64,000 bases of DNA, from positions 69,268,740 through 69,332,739 of the forward strand of contig CM047426.1 of NCBI GenBank assembly GCA_026168455.1, in the 5' to 3' direction. The position numbers were made by a program, and so were the translations under genes. Source of the stretch: Theocolax elegans. Taxonomy: Eukaryota > Arthropoda > Insecta > Hymenoptera > Cerocephalidae. Of this stretch, positions 1-10,598 are shown in pieces. Position 1 is the first letter of the stretch, and every line of letters begins with the position of its first letter. The notes under the pieces were generated by a model, which worked only from the letters and a program-made list of their open reading frames with translations, was not told the DNA's origin and did not search any database.

Positions 1-686
1 CGGCATATTGTTCTTCACTTGAAACATACGTCAAATCAATTTCACCACTTGCATATTTTTCCCGTATAAAATGATAGTGGATCTCCAGGTGTTTGGTACG
101 TTTATGAAACTCTGGATTTTTTGCTAGACGTAAAGCACTTTGGTTATCAATTCGTAGCAATGTACCTTTTTCACATGGATATCCAATATCATCGAGTAGT
201 CTCCTTAACCAAACAATCTCTCGCGTGGCCAAGCTTGCTGACTTATACTCGGCTTCAGTTGTACTTAATGAAACTGTGCTTTGTCTCTGCGATGTCCATG
301 AAATTGGAGCATTTAATAATAAAAATAAACAACCTGATGTAGACTTACGGGTTTCAATACACCCTGCAAAATCGGCATCGCAGAAACATTGCAAGTCCGG
401 AAATTTCTTGCCGCTTTCATACATCAAACCGTAATCTTTCGTGTCACTCACATACCTTAAAATTCTTTTCGCTGCTTGCCAATGTCTTACATCGAAATTA
501 CATAAATAACGGCTTAATAAATTTACAGAAAAAGCAATATCGGGGCGTGTAACATTGGCGAGAAACATCGAACATCCAATCAATACACGAAAAGGTAAAT
601 TTCTTACATCGGTTTTCTCACTCTTCGCAGGACTCAGATCCAAGTTAGGTTCGATAGGCGTTGTTATAGGATTACAATTTAACATT
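1..686 (-). pseudogene. Copia-1 pol, RT C-terminus and RNase H
   Basis: Translation of the minus strand continues the pol protein of the neighbouring upstream ORF in a different frame. It shows the Copia connection segment (LANVTRPDIAFSVN type) and then RNase H landmarks: a DADFAG start, TEAEY, and the DNQSA...KHLEIHYHF block near bases 40-130. A one-base shift close to 690 separates it from the main ORF. RNase H degrades the RNA strand during cDNA synthesis. The C-terminus is cut by the window edge. Confidence 0.85.
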
Positions 687-3338
687 TCAAATCTTTCTAA
701 GTACGCGAGAAACATATAAACTTTGGCATATAAACATTTTTCGATTTAATCTATCGCGACTAATTTGAACACCCACAAACGTATCCGGATCCGTGACCGC
801 GATTTCATACTCTTCCTTTAAGGCATTTAATATATACATTATCGTTTCATTTCTCTTTGATAATATCAAGCCATCGTCCACAAACAAGGTTAAAATAACT
901 CTATCACCCTTTACATGACCAATAAAAACTGATGCGTCTGAATTACAAGGTTCAAGACCCAATCGTAGTAAACATGCTGATAATGTCTGATTCCAGCATC
1001 TAGATGCCTGCTTCAAACCATACAGAGCTTTATTCAACCTACATACCACTTTATTACTATCATACTTGACATTCAAACCTTCGGGTATTTTCATGTAGAT
1101 TTCTTCACTTAATTGACCGTGCAAGAACGCCGTTTTTACATCAAATTGAGCCATCTCGAGATTTTCATACGTTGCAACTGCCAACAGAACTCTGAGCGTA
1201 TCATACCTTATGACAGGAGAAAATATCTCCTCATAATCCATACCGTAACGTTGGCGAAAACCTCTCGCGCACAAACGTGCTTTGTACCGATTTACCTGAC
1301 CAAACTTCGAAGGCTGTATTTTAAAGACCCACTTAGAGTCAATGACCTTCTTGTCTTTTGGATATGGTACAAGCGTCCATGTGTTGTTCACTTTATGAGC
1401 ATCAAGCTCGTCTTCAATGGCTGCTTTCCACCTGTCCGCGTCTTTACATGATACAGCGTCATTGAAGGTAACTGGCTCGTAGAGCTCCACAAAATTTGCT
1501 TGATATCGAGTTGGAGGATGAAGTGACTTCCTATCACGTAGGTTAGGCAGCTGTCGTTGATTCAGTTGACACTGACCATCGTCATCTGCTGCGGTCTGTG
1601 ATTTTATTTCAGGTTTATCCAGGTCCTCCAATGCATCAACAAAAACGTCGTCGGTTGTATTGACTTTTTCAGGTACACTGGGCTCACTCATACTAAAAAT
1701 AATAGTTTTTTCGTTATAATTAGAAAACTTAATAATATTACTTTCGTTAAAGAGTACATCTCTTGAAATAACAATTTTTTTAGTTAAGGGGTCGTATAAT
1801 CTATAGTTACGAGAGTTTTCTTGATACCCCACCAAAAACATTTTCTTGGCCTTATTATCCAGCTTCTTGCGAAATATACATGGTATGTGAACGTATGCCT
1901 CAGCACCAAAAGTACGGAGATGAGAAACAATAGGTTTTTTATTATGCCAAATTTCATAAGGTGTAATATTAGGATTTTTAATACTTGGCGTTCTGTTGAG
2001 TAAATAAACTGCTGCATTCATCGCCTCTCCCCAGAGATAACGTGGTAAGGCATTTGCATTTAACATCGTTCTAGCGCATTCTACAATGGTCCTATTGTCT
2101 CTCTCCGAGCGTCCATTTTGCTGTGGGGTATATGGAGCAGTGGTTTGGTGAGTAATTCCTTTACTAGCCATGAACCGCCTCATCCTGTCATTGCAAAACT
2201 CGAGCCCGTTGTCCGTCCGCAGGCATTTCAAAGTACGTTCAAATTTATTAAAAATCAGCTTTTCAAAGTCCAAGAATCTCTCAAAAACATCTGCCTTGTG
2301 TTTTATTAAATATAAAATTCTGTAACCAGAAGAGTCATCTTTAAAGCTAATATAATATAAGGAACCTCCCAAAGACAAGATAGGCATAGGGCCACATAAA
2401 TCGCTGTGAAAAAATTCGCCTACCTTAAAATCATTTTTTGTCTCACCAGATTTATTGAAGGACAACCGATGCGACTTGCTCAAGTGACAAGCCTCGCAGT
2501 CGAACTCAATTGTTCCACGAATCGCACCACCTTCTATCATGTCCTTTTGAAAAATATCCTTTAATTTACTTTGATTGACATGTCCCAGTCTATTATGCCA
2601 AGTGAGTGCGTCGCTGACTGCAAGATTAGCCTCTGGTTGTACGACTTCTATCATCATGCGATATATGTTGTTTGGCTGCCTGAAACCTTTAGCTATAAGT
2701 TGATCGCCCGTATATAGCAAGATTCGATCCTCGAAGTACGTGATTGTAAAACCTTTTCTGCTACATAGACCTATAGAAAGCAAATTTTTCATTAAATCCG
2801 GGACATACAGAACGTCTCTCAATTCGCCAGGAAACCATTGGCCATCAACACATCGTTGCATGTTGATCATTCCAACACCCTTGACTTCGCAGGTTTCGTC
2901 ATTACCGAGCACTACGAATTCCCCGCTACATGATCTAAAATCAATAAACCAATCACGACGGTGACTCATGTGTTTTGAAGCACCACTGTCCGCGAGCCAG
3001 ATTTCCGCGACGTCTTGTTTTGATAACTGAATCTTCGTACCGAAAGTAGCCGCACACGCTCGAATAGTGTTATTATCGAGGACTTCTTCGATTGTAAGAG
3101 CAACAGTCTCAGTGTTTACATTTACTGGTTTAAACTCACGCGTTTGTTTACTTTGAAGGTTTTGTTTTCGTCTTCTACATTGTCGTGCCAAGTGGCCCGG
3201 CTTCTTACACGCAAAGCAAATTATATTCGGCTTTTGACTTTCGGCTGCCCTCGAATTGTATTTTATATTTTTCGATTCGAACTTTCCTCGATTTGAACTA
3301 GCTATGAACGCGCTTACCTCATTTTCTTTTTCCGACAT
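687..3338 (-). pseudogene. Copia-1 pol (zinc knuckle, protease, integrase, RT)
   Basis: This is an 883-residue open frame. A CCHC knuckle CFACKKPGHLARQC lies near residue 41. The aspartic protease motif LADSGASKHM is near residue 114. The pre-integrase HNRLGH is near 247. Integrase catalytic landmarks HSDLCGPM, RTDNGLEF and NGRSER are in the middle. The RT begins near residue 640, with FVDDGLIL as the YVDD-type active site. The protein processes itself, copies the element RNA and integrates the cDNA. The frame is lost near base 690 inside the RT, and the N-terminus is out of frame with gag. It is recognised by motif order; this copy is inactive. Confidence 0.92.
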
Positions 3339-3406
3339 GCGCTTTTCCTCTTTAAGAGTCGCTCTTAAAGTATACTCTGTTTTTGTTCTTTCAAATCTAT
3401 AATGTT

Positions 3407-3943
3407 TCAGGCTGTCATGAACGGGTCAAATTTCGAGGGCAGACCGTCCAAAATCTTTGCGATTATAGAAAGCTCCGATACCTTCTCGCCTATGTCTCCC
3501 AGAGCACTGGCTTCGTTTCGTACTCTCGTAACAAACTGAAGTACTGTTTCTCCCGACTCCATACGACTGAGCCTATGAAAACGTTGCAGCATACCTAATT
3601 TGTTTGTAGCCGATTTTTCTTCGTATATGCTCTCTAACTGACTCCACATTGCATTCGCAGATTCACACACTATTAAGTTTTGTAGCTGCTCGTGTGTAAC
3701 TACTGTAGAGAGTATGTACATTCCTCTCGCGTCGTCCTTGATCCATTTGACTCCATCGCCTTTTGTCAAATCAGCGGGTTTCGTTCTTGTTCCATTAACG
3801 ACGTCGAATATACCATTGGATATCAGTACAGCTTTAACTTGGAACTTCCATAACTGATAATTCGTTCCATCGAATTTAACCATGTGCTGTACTCCGACGT
3901 CCGCCATTTTATACGTTGGCGTTTTTCTGAAACTGCGTCGCAC
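3407..3943 (-). pseudogene. Copia-1 gag (capsid) fragment
   Basis: A 178-residue frame starting near MADVGVQHMVKFDGTNYQLWKFQ. The FDGTNYxxWKFQ start and LPSKFDPFM end are hallmarks of Copia gag (DUF4219/UBN2 family), which forms the virus-like particle. It ends at a stop just before the pol frame, and the linker to pol reads in another frame. Copia normally has one continuous gag-pol frame, so both a stop and a shift have accumulated here. It lies directly downstream of the leader and primer-binding site. Confidence 0.85.
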
Positions 3944-4094
3944 TCGACCGAATTCGAATTACCAATGCTGTCACTACCAACACTTATTAATCTTGCAATC
4001 ACAATATCTTATTTTCTTTTTTTTTTTTTGTTAATACTTCTATAGTTTTTTTTTATTTATCACACTATCTTGTCATTCACGCAGTGGTAAGTAG

Positions 4095-4109
4095 ACTGGG
4101 CCCATAACC
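4095..4109 (-). other. Copia-1 primer-binding site (initiator tRNA-Met half)
   Basis: On the minus strand the LTR ends ...TTAACA and is followed at once by GGTTATGGGCCCAGT. This is the classic Copia priming site, which pairs with an internal cut of initiator tRNA-Met rather than with its CCA end. It fixes the inner boundary of the LTR. Confidence 0.85.
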
Positions 4110-4367
4110 TGTTAATTGTTTTGTGAAATAAATAAAAAAGGCGCGGTTTACTTACACAAATAAAATAATTTATTAATTAAAATTTCTTTCGATTAGTTTA
4201 GTCGTGTCTAGTAGTTTCGGAGTGTCGACGCAGAGTGCGAGAAACCTCAAGAAGAGACGAATAGAATCAGAGGAATTAGAGGGGACTCTCCCCTTCCCTT
4301 ATGTCACGTGAGTGATCGAGAATATTCGATCATTATACAATATTCCCGCGAATTTTAATTTACAACA
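4110..4367 (-). repeat. Copia-1 5' LTR (258 bp)
   Basis: On the minus strand it runs from TGTTGTAAATT to AATTAACA, giving TG...CA termini (TGTT/AACA inverted ends), and is followed by the primer-binding site. The size fits Copia LTRs. The second LTR is outside the window, so identity and target duplication cannot be checked; the flanking 5 bases are TTTGT on the plus strand. Confidence 0.75.
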
Positions 4368-4625
4368 TTTGTACGAGAAAATATATTCAACAGTAATAAT
4401 AAAAATAAAAATAAAAGGTATATAAAAACAAAAAAGAAAAAACGCAGTGATGTATTTGTGATAAAATAAATTAAAACGCAAAAAACGCAAAGAGCCAAAA
4501 TTACTAAAAAATTAAAGATAACAATTGAAAACTTAAGAGCTAAGAATAACAATTAGTCACGCATAGAGAATGAACATATATAGTAAGGTGAAAAAGAATA
4601 AAAGATAAATACTGCGACGGTTTAT

Positions 4626-5675
4626 TTATTGCATGCTGGATGGTAAGCCAATCTCGCTAACTTCGCTTAAATCGCTTAAATCACATAAATCGCTTGTAAG
4701 GCGACGGACTAAATTTTCGTTTATTATTCTTTCTTCCCATGCAATGGAGTCGAGACGAAGGAGGTGTTCGAAGATAAATGATTTGAAGGTGTTAAGATGA
4801 GCTGGATCAAATGATATGTAGTGGAATGAGTTTAACTGTTTAGTAGCAGTGATGACAAATGATTTGTGAAGTGATTCAGTGCGAGGTGGTAAATAGGTCA
4901 GCGGTTTAGGAGGATGACGGGATGAAAAGCGTTGATCAGTAGAGCTATTGATTCTGATGAAATGATCTGAAAGGTAATGTGGTGAGTTGTGTGCCAGAAT
5001 GTTGTATGAAAGATAGTTGATGAAAAATAGCCGTCTCGACTCCACAGATAACCAGCCCAGCTTCAATCTATAGGGCGTCGCATGGTCGTATCTACGTAAA
5101 TTTCCCCAAACAAATCTGACGCAAGCATTAAGTAGTCTCTGGAGCTTTATATTTCTGGTCTGGTCCAAGTCATTGTAGATTGCACAGGCGTAGTCAAAAT
5201 GAGGCAAAACTAAAATCTCGACAAGATGTTTACGGGTATTTCTGGAGAATGCCCGTCTATGGAAACGTAATGAACGTAAAACCCCATGCATCCTCTGTGA
5301 GATAGATAATACGTGCTTGGACCAGTCCAGAGTTGGCAGCAGCCAGACGCCCAATGATTTCACCTGGTTCTCATAGTGGAGAGAGTTGTTCAACAGCTTA
5401 ACTCGCGGGACAGTGGATAGGTCTATATGCAAGATGTATGCCTTACTGCCCAGGATCATTACTTTAGTTTTATTTACATTCAAGTTTAAGCCGTTTAGGG
5501 TAGCCCAAGATGCAACCGCGTTGGCATCTTTCGTGATACGTTGGACACCTAGTTCGAATTCCCCGAGGGGAAAAGAGTAATAAACCTGAGCATCATCGGC
5601 ATATATCATGTAGTTACTAAATTCGAGTACTTCGGGAAGGTCGTTAATGAAGACCGAAAAAAGCAAAGGACCCAA
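4626..5675 (-). pseudogene. LINE A reverse transcriptase, C-terminal half
   Basis: A 349-residue frame beginning at the GPLLFSVFINDLP motif of the RT, followed by YADDAQVYYSF (catalytic YADD). The thumb/C-terminal domain follows, with the SLGVWLLPTLDWSKHV and LPHFDYACAIYND blocks that recur in copies B, D and E. The enzyme copies element RNA at a nicked target. A frameshift near 5680 separates it from the upstream RT half. The C-terminal 60 residues are unusual in being rich in Ser and Leu. The family is clear, the exact clade is not. Confidence 0.88.
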
Positions 5676-5863
5676 AACACTGCCTTCGGTACGCCCGAAT
5701 TTACCCCAAGCTAGTCCGAGCAGACGCCTAACTCATCCGCAACTGCTTGCGAACGACAACTAAGTAGTGGTAAAACCACCTCAATACCGTATTTGAACAA
5801 CCTATATCGCGCAATTTAAGCAGCAGAGGACCGTGTGGTACCGAATCGAACGCCTTGGAGAAG

Positions 5864-7036
5864 TCAAACAGGATTAATATTGAGGACGCCTAAGAGTGCA
5901 GTCTGCGTACTATGGCCTCTGCGAAATCTTGCTTGTCTGTCAATCAGTTTATGATTTGTTTCCAAGTAATAAGACAGCTGTGAATGTACCAGCCGCTCAA
6001 ACAATTTTGAGACATCGCAAAGTTTAGCAATGGGTCTGATGCCCGAGAGTGATTCGATCCTATTTGACTTCGCTAATGGAAAAAGAATAGATTTCTTCCA
6101 ACAGTCGGGAAAAAAGCCGAGCGACAACATGTCGTTGAACAAAACTGTAAGCCGTGGGATCAATTGTGGTTCGAGCATTCTTAGCACAGATAACCCGTTC
6201 GTCCCCACTGCCCTCGATTTCGCTTTAGAGAGGGCACGCTGAACTCCTAGGGAAGAAATTAAATCAAAATCAAATTTGGACGGACTAGATAGGTCAGGGG
6301 CGGAGGAATAAATTGAGTTTAGGAAGAAAGGTGAGAGTGGAGGAACTCGATTCGAAATATAAACATAGTAGTTGTTTAATTGCTGGGTGGTGAAAGTATC
6401 CAATGGTGATAAGTTAGTTTTAGAGCATAATCCCAGGTTTTTCAATTCCCTCCATTTAGCTTTCGGGTTAGCAGCATTTTTTAGCTTGTTTGAGAGATAA
6501 TTGTATTTGTTACTATCGAGGAGATTTGAGATTCTATTTCTTAATAGCTTGAATGTCTCGTTGTCTTCCATGCGGTTTGAGCATTTGAAGATTTTGAAGG
6601 CAGTATTCCTAGACTTAATAAGTCCTCTAACCTCTGCTGTCACCCATGGTTTAGATTTGTTGCTAATCATTACCAATTTAGCCGGCGCAAGGGAATCGAA
6701 AGCGGAGAGAGCAGATATCATGAGGTGAGATATGGACGCTAGCAGATGAGAGGATGAAACGTCATGAAAATAATTATGATTATGAAGCAGCAAGTTGTGA
6801 TCATGAGGAGAGAGCATAGCGGTTTGCGATACCTGGCTAATTGAATGAGGGTTATGAGATGTGAGTAATAAATTAGGTGAAGACATGCTGGGTGAGTGAC
6901 TGAGATGAGGTATGGAAAATAAATTAGATAATGACATGTTGCGTGGGATTGTGTGGTGATAAGGAAGGATATCAGATAATAATTCGAAAAAAACAGTCGG
7001 GTAAGATGCTGCTGGCCGTCTGTAAACTACTCTCAA
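5864..7036 (-). pseudogene. LINE A RT, N-terminal half with linker
   Basis: A 390-residue frame. The N-terminal 250 residues form the endonuclease-RT linker, with a KPWVTAEVRGLIKSRN block near residue 130. The RT fingers follow: DCWKKSILFPLAKS, SGIRPIAKLCDVSKLFERLV and RRGHSTQTALL near the end. It stops before the AFD catalytic block, where the frame is lost (5690-5870 continues in other frames). Together with the 4626-5675 piece it makes one RT. Confidence 0.85.
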
Positions 7037-7370
7037 AATCAGCGAAGTCTATTTGCCGACGATATGTAATATAAAAAAACTCAGGAGAGTTTGAGAACAG
7101 CCTATCGGACTGAGCCAGTATACTAACTTTATATTCATCTCTGACATATGCAGCAACACCCCCTCCCTCCTTACCCACTCGATCAAGTCTGTAAAGGGAG
7201 TACCCTGGCAATTTTACAATCTCAGAGGAGTCAGATTCTGTTAAAAAGGTCTCAGTGAGAGCAATCACGTCATAGGCTTGAGGATAAATTAAGGCTTCTA
7301 TTGATGAGAAGTGTGTCTTGAGCGTGTTAATATTAAGATGAATGATAGAGAAGGAATGAATGCGTATGTG
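6972..7370 (-). pseudogene. LINE A endonuclease remnant
   Basis: The minus strand reads IIHLNINTLKTHFSSIEALI and then DVIALTETFLTES, PGYSLYRLDR and GGGVAAYV. These are the N-terminal blocks of exonuclease-endonuclease-phosphatase (APE-type) endonucleases of LINEs. The Glu of TETFL is the metal-binding residue. The C-terminal catalytic SDH block is not visible and the frame shifts near 7030. This enzyme nicks the target DNA, so it would decide any microsatellite preference. Confidence 0.8.
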
Positions 7371-7403
7371 TGAATGAGATAGAGACGTCTGACCAGCTGC
7401 CCC

Positions 7404-8056
7404 TCATAAAGAAGGAACAGAATTTGAAGGTAGAGTAAGGAGTTCAGCCTCGGAATTAACACGGATCAATGCTCCCTTTTTCTCTTTACGCATATAAACA
7501 ATATAATTTTTAATTACCGGGCGCATATAGCCCAACTCCTTTGCTTTACGCAGGGATTTCGTCCATAGGTCATGTATCGACTTCGGCCACAGTGGCCTAA
7601 TAAATAAGGAAGACTTCCCTTCCGTTTCGAAAACATTTGAAAATGTCGCACCCCTTAAAAGGTAGGCTCTTTTTATAATTAGGTCTCTGACCGCAGGTGA
7701 GGTAACCCTACACACCAAGCCTTTTGTCTCGGAGAGAACGGATGATTCGTTCATCGATTGACTCAAATTGGCTGAATTGGTGGAATTAATTGACCGCGGC
7801 AACCACGGACGAATCTCGACGGCGTGAAGTGTGACTAAAGGAAGTTTGATGCGAGCCAACACAGTTCTATTAGTTTAAGGTCGCTTAGAGTGGAGACGAC
7901 AGGTAGACCAGTGAACAAGAGGTCGCAAGAATTTTTGTCGTGATTAACGATATCGAGAAGTCTATTAACATTGACTTTAAGACGCTCGACACGAGTTCCT
8001 ACTTCCCCGAAACGTTCAACGCTTGATTCAAGTGTGTCTACGCGTCCGCGTAACAA
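7404..8056 (-). pseudogene. LINE A ORF1 C-terminal region
   Basis: Two overlapping minus-strand frames (7835-8056, then 7404-7862) make one protein. A heptad-like segment with leucines (LRGRVDTLESSVERFGEVGTR) suggests a coiled coil. It is followed by a folded region with CDLLFTGLP and LLRGATFSNVF...SLFIRPLWP, resembling the RNA-binding part of LINE ORF1 proteins. The shift is near 7850. It is upstream of the endonuclease on the same strand, as expected for ORF1. Confidence 0.6.
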
Positions 8057-8233
8057 GTTTAGCTCAGCGCTTAATGCATTGAGTTTTGAGTCAACGCCGT
8101 CGACCTTTGCCTCAACCCTCTAGACCAATTTCACAATAGCGCGCTCATAACTACAGAACCACGCCGGAGGAGCGTCCGCCATCGCGACGGTATCCCCAGT
8201 GCCGCTCGAACGTTCTACATTGGGAGCAGGAGG

Positions 8234-8336
8234 CAGGGTTGCCAGATGGCGATTTTTTCTCCTTGTTGGTCTTGCTTAATAAACATCAATATACGTAAGA
8301 GAGAAAAGGGAAAAAAATCGCCAACTGGTCACTCTG
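8234..8336. mobile_element. hAT-type miniature element (103 bp)
   Basis: A short element with inverted ends CAGGGTTGCCAGATGGCGAT and, reversed, CAGAGTGACCAGTTGGCGAT. It is flanked on both sides by the exact 8-bp repeat GCAGGAGG (8226-8233 and 8337-8344). An 8-bp duplication with CAGRG ends is characteristic of the hAT superfamily. It has no coding capacity. It interrupts ORF1 of LINE A. Confidence 0.85.
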
Positions 8337-8344
8337 GCAGGAGG

Positions 8345-8853
8345 TGTGGTTGCACGAGGTTGCTTAGCAACCTGTGTCAATGATGGCGATGGGGGCGAGG
8401 CCAAGCGCTTCGCACATGATGTGGTGGGGGGAGTTTCGAGAGGCCCCGCAGCTATCGCGCTCGTCGCCGCACTCGCAGTATGCGGCCCAGTAGGTGCTGC
8501 CCCCACCCAATATAATTCGCCACTAAGACTCGAGGCCACAGATGCCCGCACTAAATGACAGCAGCGCCGTATGTTTGTATCGGGTAGAATTGAAACGCAG
8601 TGTGAGTGCGTGATGTTGTTGCACGAGGGACATACCTCCGAATAGTCCTTTCTTGTAATTCGCACTTTGCAAACGAAACAGCTTCGCGCAGAGGACATTG
8701 CGTCAGTATCAAAGTGACAAGGCGGCTCAGTGCTGGAGTGGTGCGTGATGTCCCGACAGATGCGGTGGCGAGATGGTGGAAGAGAGAAGGGGAGCTGACA
8801 GCTGAGATGGCCGTAGTACAAGTGAAGCTCGAGAGAGGTGTCCTCGTAGACAC
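8345..8853 (-). pseudogene. LINE A ORF1 N-terminal PHD-like zinc finger
   Basis: The minus strand encodes SCFVCKVRITRKDYSEVCPSC followed by CNNITHSHCVS, a Cys/His pattern (CxxC...CxxC...HxHC) like the PHD-type finger in ORF1 of CR1/Jockey-related insect LINEs. Overlapping frames at 8276-8821 and 8551-8853 indicate frameshifts. After the finger comes a Ser/Ala/Pro-rich stretch that is then broken by the hAT miniature element. The role in the LINE is probably nucleic-acid binding, by family inference only. Confidence 0.6.
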
Positions 8854-9108
8854 AAGATGTGCAAAAATTTCTGCCGCCTGATTGTCACTCTATGCGGAGA
8901 TAACCTCGAAATTGGCGATAATTTGCAGTGAAAAATTGAGGCGGAAAAACCAACTGCTAAGGCAATCTTTGTTAAAAGGTGCAATCTGCAGTTAGTCCGC
9001 TCTTTTATGATATGCGCTGTAAAACTCAGGAACAAGCGTGAGAAATAGGGCGAAGGTGAAAAGACGAAGTGAATATAACAGCGGTAATTCGACTCACCTT
9101 GCGCGCGC

Positions 9109-9125
9109 AGAGAGAGAGAGAGAGA
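9109..9125. repeat. (GA)n tract between LINE copies A and B
   Basis: A pure AG/GA dinucleotide tract joins the 5' end of copy A directly to the 3' end of copy B. It is one of several such tracts bounding LINE copies here. Confidence 0.95.
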
Positions 9126-9795
9126 TTGAAAAGCGTTTAATAATGCCTAAGTTAATTTAACTTTAAGGAAAGTGTACATATAAAATTTTACATAAAACAT
9201 ATATATTAAATAAAAGTATAAAAGATAACAATGTGTAGTGTAAAAACATACAAACACACAAAGTGAAAGAGTCAAGACTAAACACATGATTAAAAACATA
9301 TGATTTAAAGCCGTTGAGTTGGGATGATTTGAATGACGTGAATGGAAGCGAATTTATCTAGTTTAATGGCAGTGATGACGAACGATTTGTGGAGAGATTC
9401 AGTGCGAGGTAGTAGGTAAGTCAGTGGTTTAAGAGGGTGGCGAGATGAAATGCGTTGTTCAGTTGAGTTATTGATTCTAATGAAGTGATCTGATAGGTAA
9501 TGGTTAAGGTTCCTGGACTGATCCACATCGTTGCATACCGCGTACGCGTAGTCAAAGTGGGGAAAAATATGTGATTCTACTAGACTCTTTCGGGGTTTCA
9601 GTGACAAGGTTTTACTGTAGTACCGCAATGAGTACAGGACGCCATGAACACGCCTTGGGATTGACATAACCTGCTTCGACCAATCTAGGGTAGGAGTGAT
9701 CAGGACTCCAAGCGATTTAACTATATTTTCATATTCTAATCAATCCTCAAAAATTCTAACTCTCGAACCAGTGTTTAGGTTGATACGTGCTAAAA
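9126..9795 (-). mobile_element. LINE copy B, 5'-truncated and internally deleted
   Basis: Minus-strand fragment. The coding part (9305-9780) matches the RT C-terminal region of copy A: SLGVLITPTLDWSKQV, VHGVLYSLRYY, PHFDYAYAVCNDVDQSRNL, then HYLSDHFIRINNSTEQR. About 75 residues between DQSRN and HYLSD are missing, so it has an internal deletion. The 3' UTR ends with a hairpin (CCTTAAAGTT...AACTTAGG) and CAATC right at the (GA)n tract. The other end also falls in (GA)n. Confidence 0.85.
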
Positions 9796-9806
9796 AGAGA
9801 GAGAGG

Positions 9807-9841
<35 letters not shown>

Positions 9842-9846
9842 AGAGA
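9796..9846. repeat. (GA)n tract at the 5' truncation point of copy B
   Basis: About 50 bp of GA/GGA/AAGA dinucleotide-rich sequence starting at AAGAGAGAGAGGG. It separates copy B from the 3' end of copy C. Confidence 0.95.
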
Positions 9847-9890
9847 TTACGTTTATTATTGGTGGCCCTTAAAAAGGCCATTTGTTATTA
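9847..9890 (-). mobile_element. LINE 3'-end remnant (copy C) with terminal hairpin
   Basis: The minus strand reads ATGGCCTTTTTAAGGGCCAC, CAATAATAAACGTAATC and then the (TC)n tract. This is the same layout (hairpin, AATAAA-like signal, ...AATC, dinucleotide tract) as the 3' ends of copies B, D and E, so it is read as the 3' terminus of another family member. No RT coding is recognisable upstream of it (9890-10598), so the extent of the copy is unknown. Confidence 0.5.
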
Positions 9891-10598
9891 TTTATTAAAT
9901 ATAAATTTATATTTTCTTGTAACCGTCCTTCTATAACAATGATTTATTATTTATTAAAACTTTTTCCGAGTACTTTTTCGATTGCGACGACATTAAATGA
10001 TGATTACTGTTATGCTTATTATTGGTTTTTTCATCGATGAGAGGAACTCGATCTGCACTTTGATTTGGACCCATCGTATTTGAATAATCAAACGAAAATG
10101 AAATAAAATTTGGATGGAGGTTTATTTTATAAAATATAGATGTCGTAGGTGTATTGAAAAAGGTTAAAAGTCGATGCGTCTAAAAAAAAGGTCGTATAAC
10201 TAAAAGTGCAGTTGTGCTAACAATAAAGTCGAGGGTTGCCAGAGAATTTTGACTTACCGAGAAGCTATCTTAAGAGAATCTATCTTAAGGGGGTCTCATA
10301 CTCAATTCTGCGATTTTACCGATCTAACCATCGGTAATGCAGGTTATATAAAAAATGGTAACTTTCATCAAGAACGCCATCTGTGGAAAGTCATAATCGA
10401 AGTGATCGTAGATGGCGCCATTGATGTCCAGAGCATCGTAATAAAAATAGTGTAACTGTTTTTTTTTTCAATATAAAAATTAAAAAATAACGTATTTGAC
10501 TTATACGTATTTTCTATTATATCTATTATAATCCGTATTTCGTCAATCCGCATTACACATTTATTATTACTATACCATCACATATATGTATTTATATA
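9891..10598. other. AT-rich stretch, no gene recognised
   Basis: I see only short chance frames. A slightly GC-richer patch near 10230-10450 (GGGTTGCCAGAG ... CATCTGTGGAAAG ... GATGGCGCCATTGATG) has no recognisable product. Confidence 0.5.

Larger units (their letters stand above)
1..4367 (-). mobile_element. Copia LTR retrotransposon (copy 1), 3' end beyond window
   Basis: Read on the minus strand this is a Ty1/Copia element in the order LTR, primer-binding site, gag, zinc knuckle, protease, integrase, reverse transcriptase, RNase H. That order, with integrase before RT, is diagnostic of Copia. The 5' LTR and its end are visible, but the 3' LTR lies to the left of base 1. The element abuts the 3' UTR of LINE copy A, so it most likely inserted into that LINE. 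The coding region carries a stop/frame change between gag and pol and a frameshift in the RT, so this copy is dead. Confidence 0.9.
4368..9108 (-). mobile_element. Non-LTR retrotransposon copy A, near full length
   Basis: Minus-strand LINE with ORF1 (PHD-like zinc finger and RNA-binding-type region), an apurinic-type endonuclease and a reverse transcriptase in the usual order. RT motifs (PLLFSVFINDLP, YADDAQVYYSF) place it near the Jockey/CR1 group, but the clade is not settled. Its 5' end abuts a (GA)n tract at 9109. Its 3' UTR (4368-4625) is cut by the Copia-1 LTR. ORF1 is interrupted by a 103-bp hAT miniature element. Many frameshifts show that it is dead. Confidence 0.85.

Noticed and set aside
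9850..10560. Histone gene upstream of the stem-loop
   Set aside because: No histone reading frame exists on the minus strand before the hairpin.
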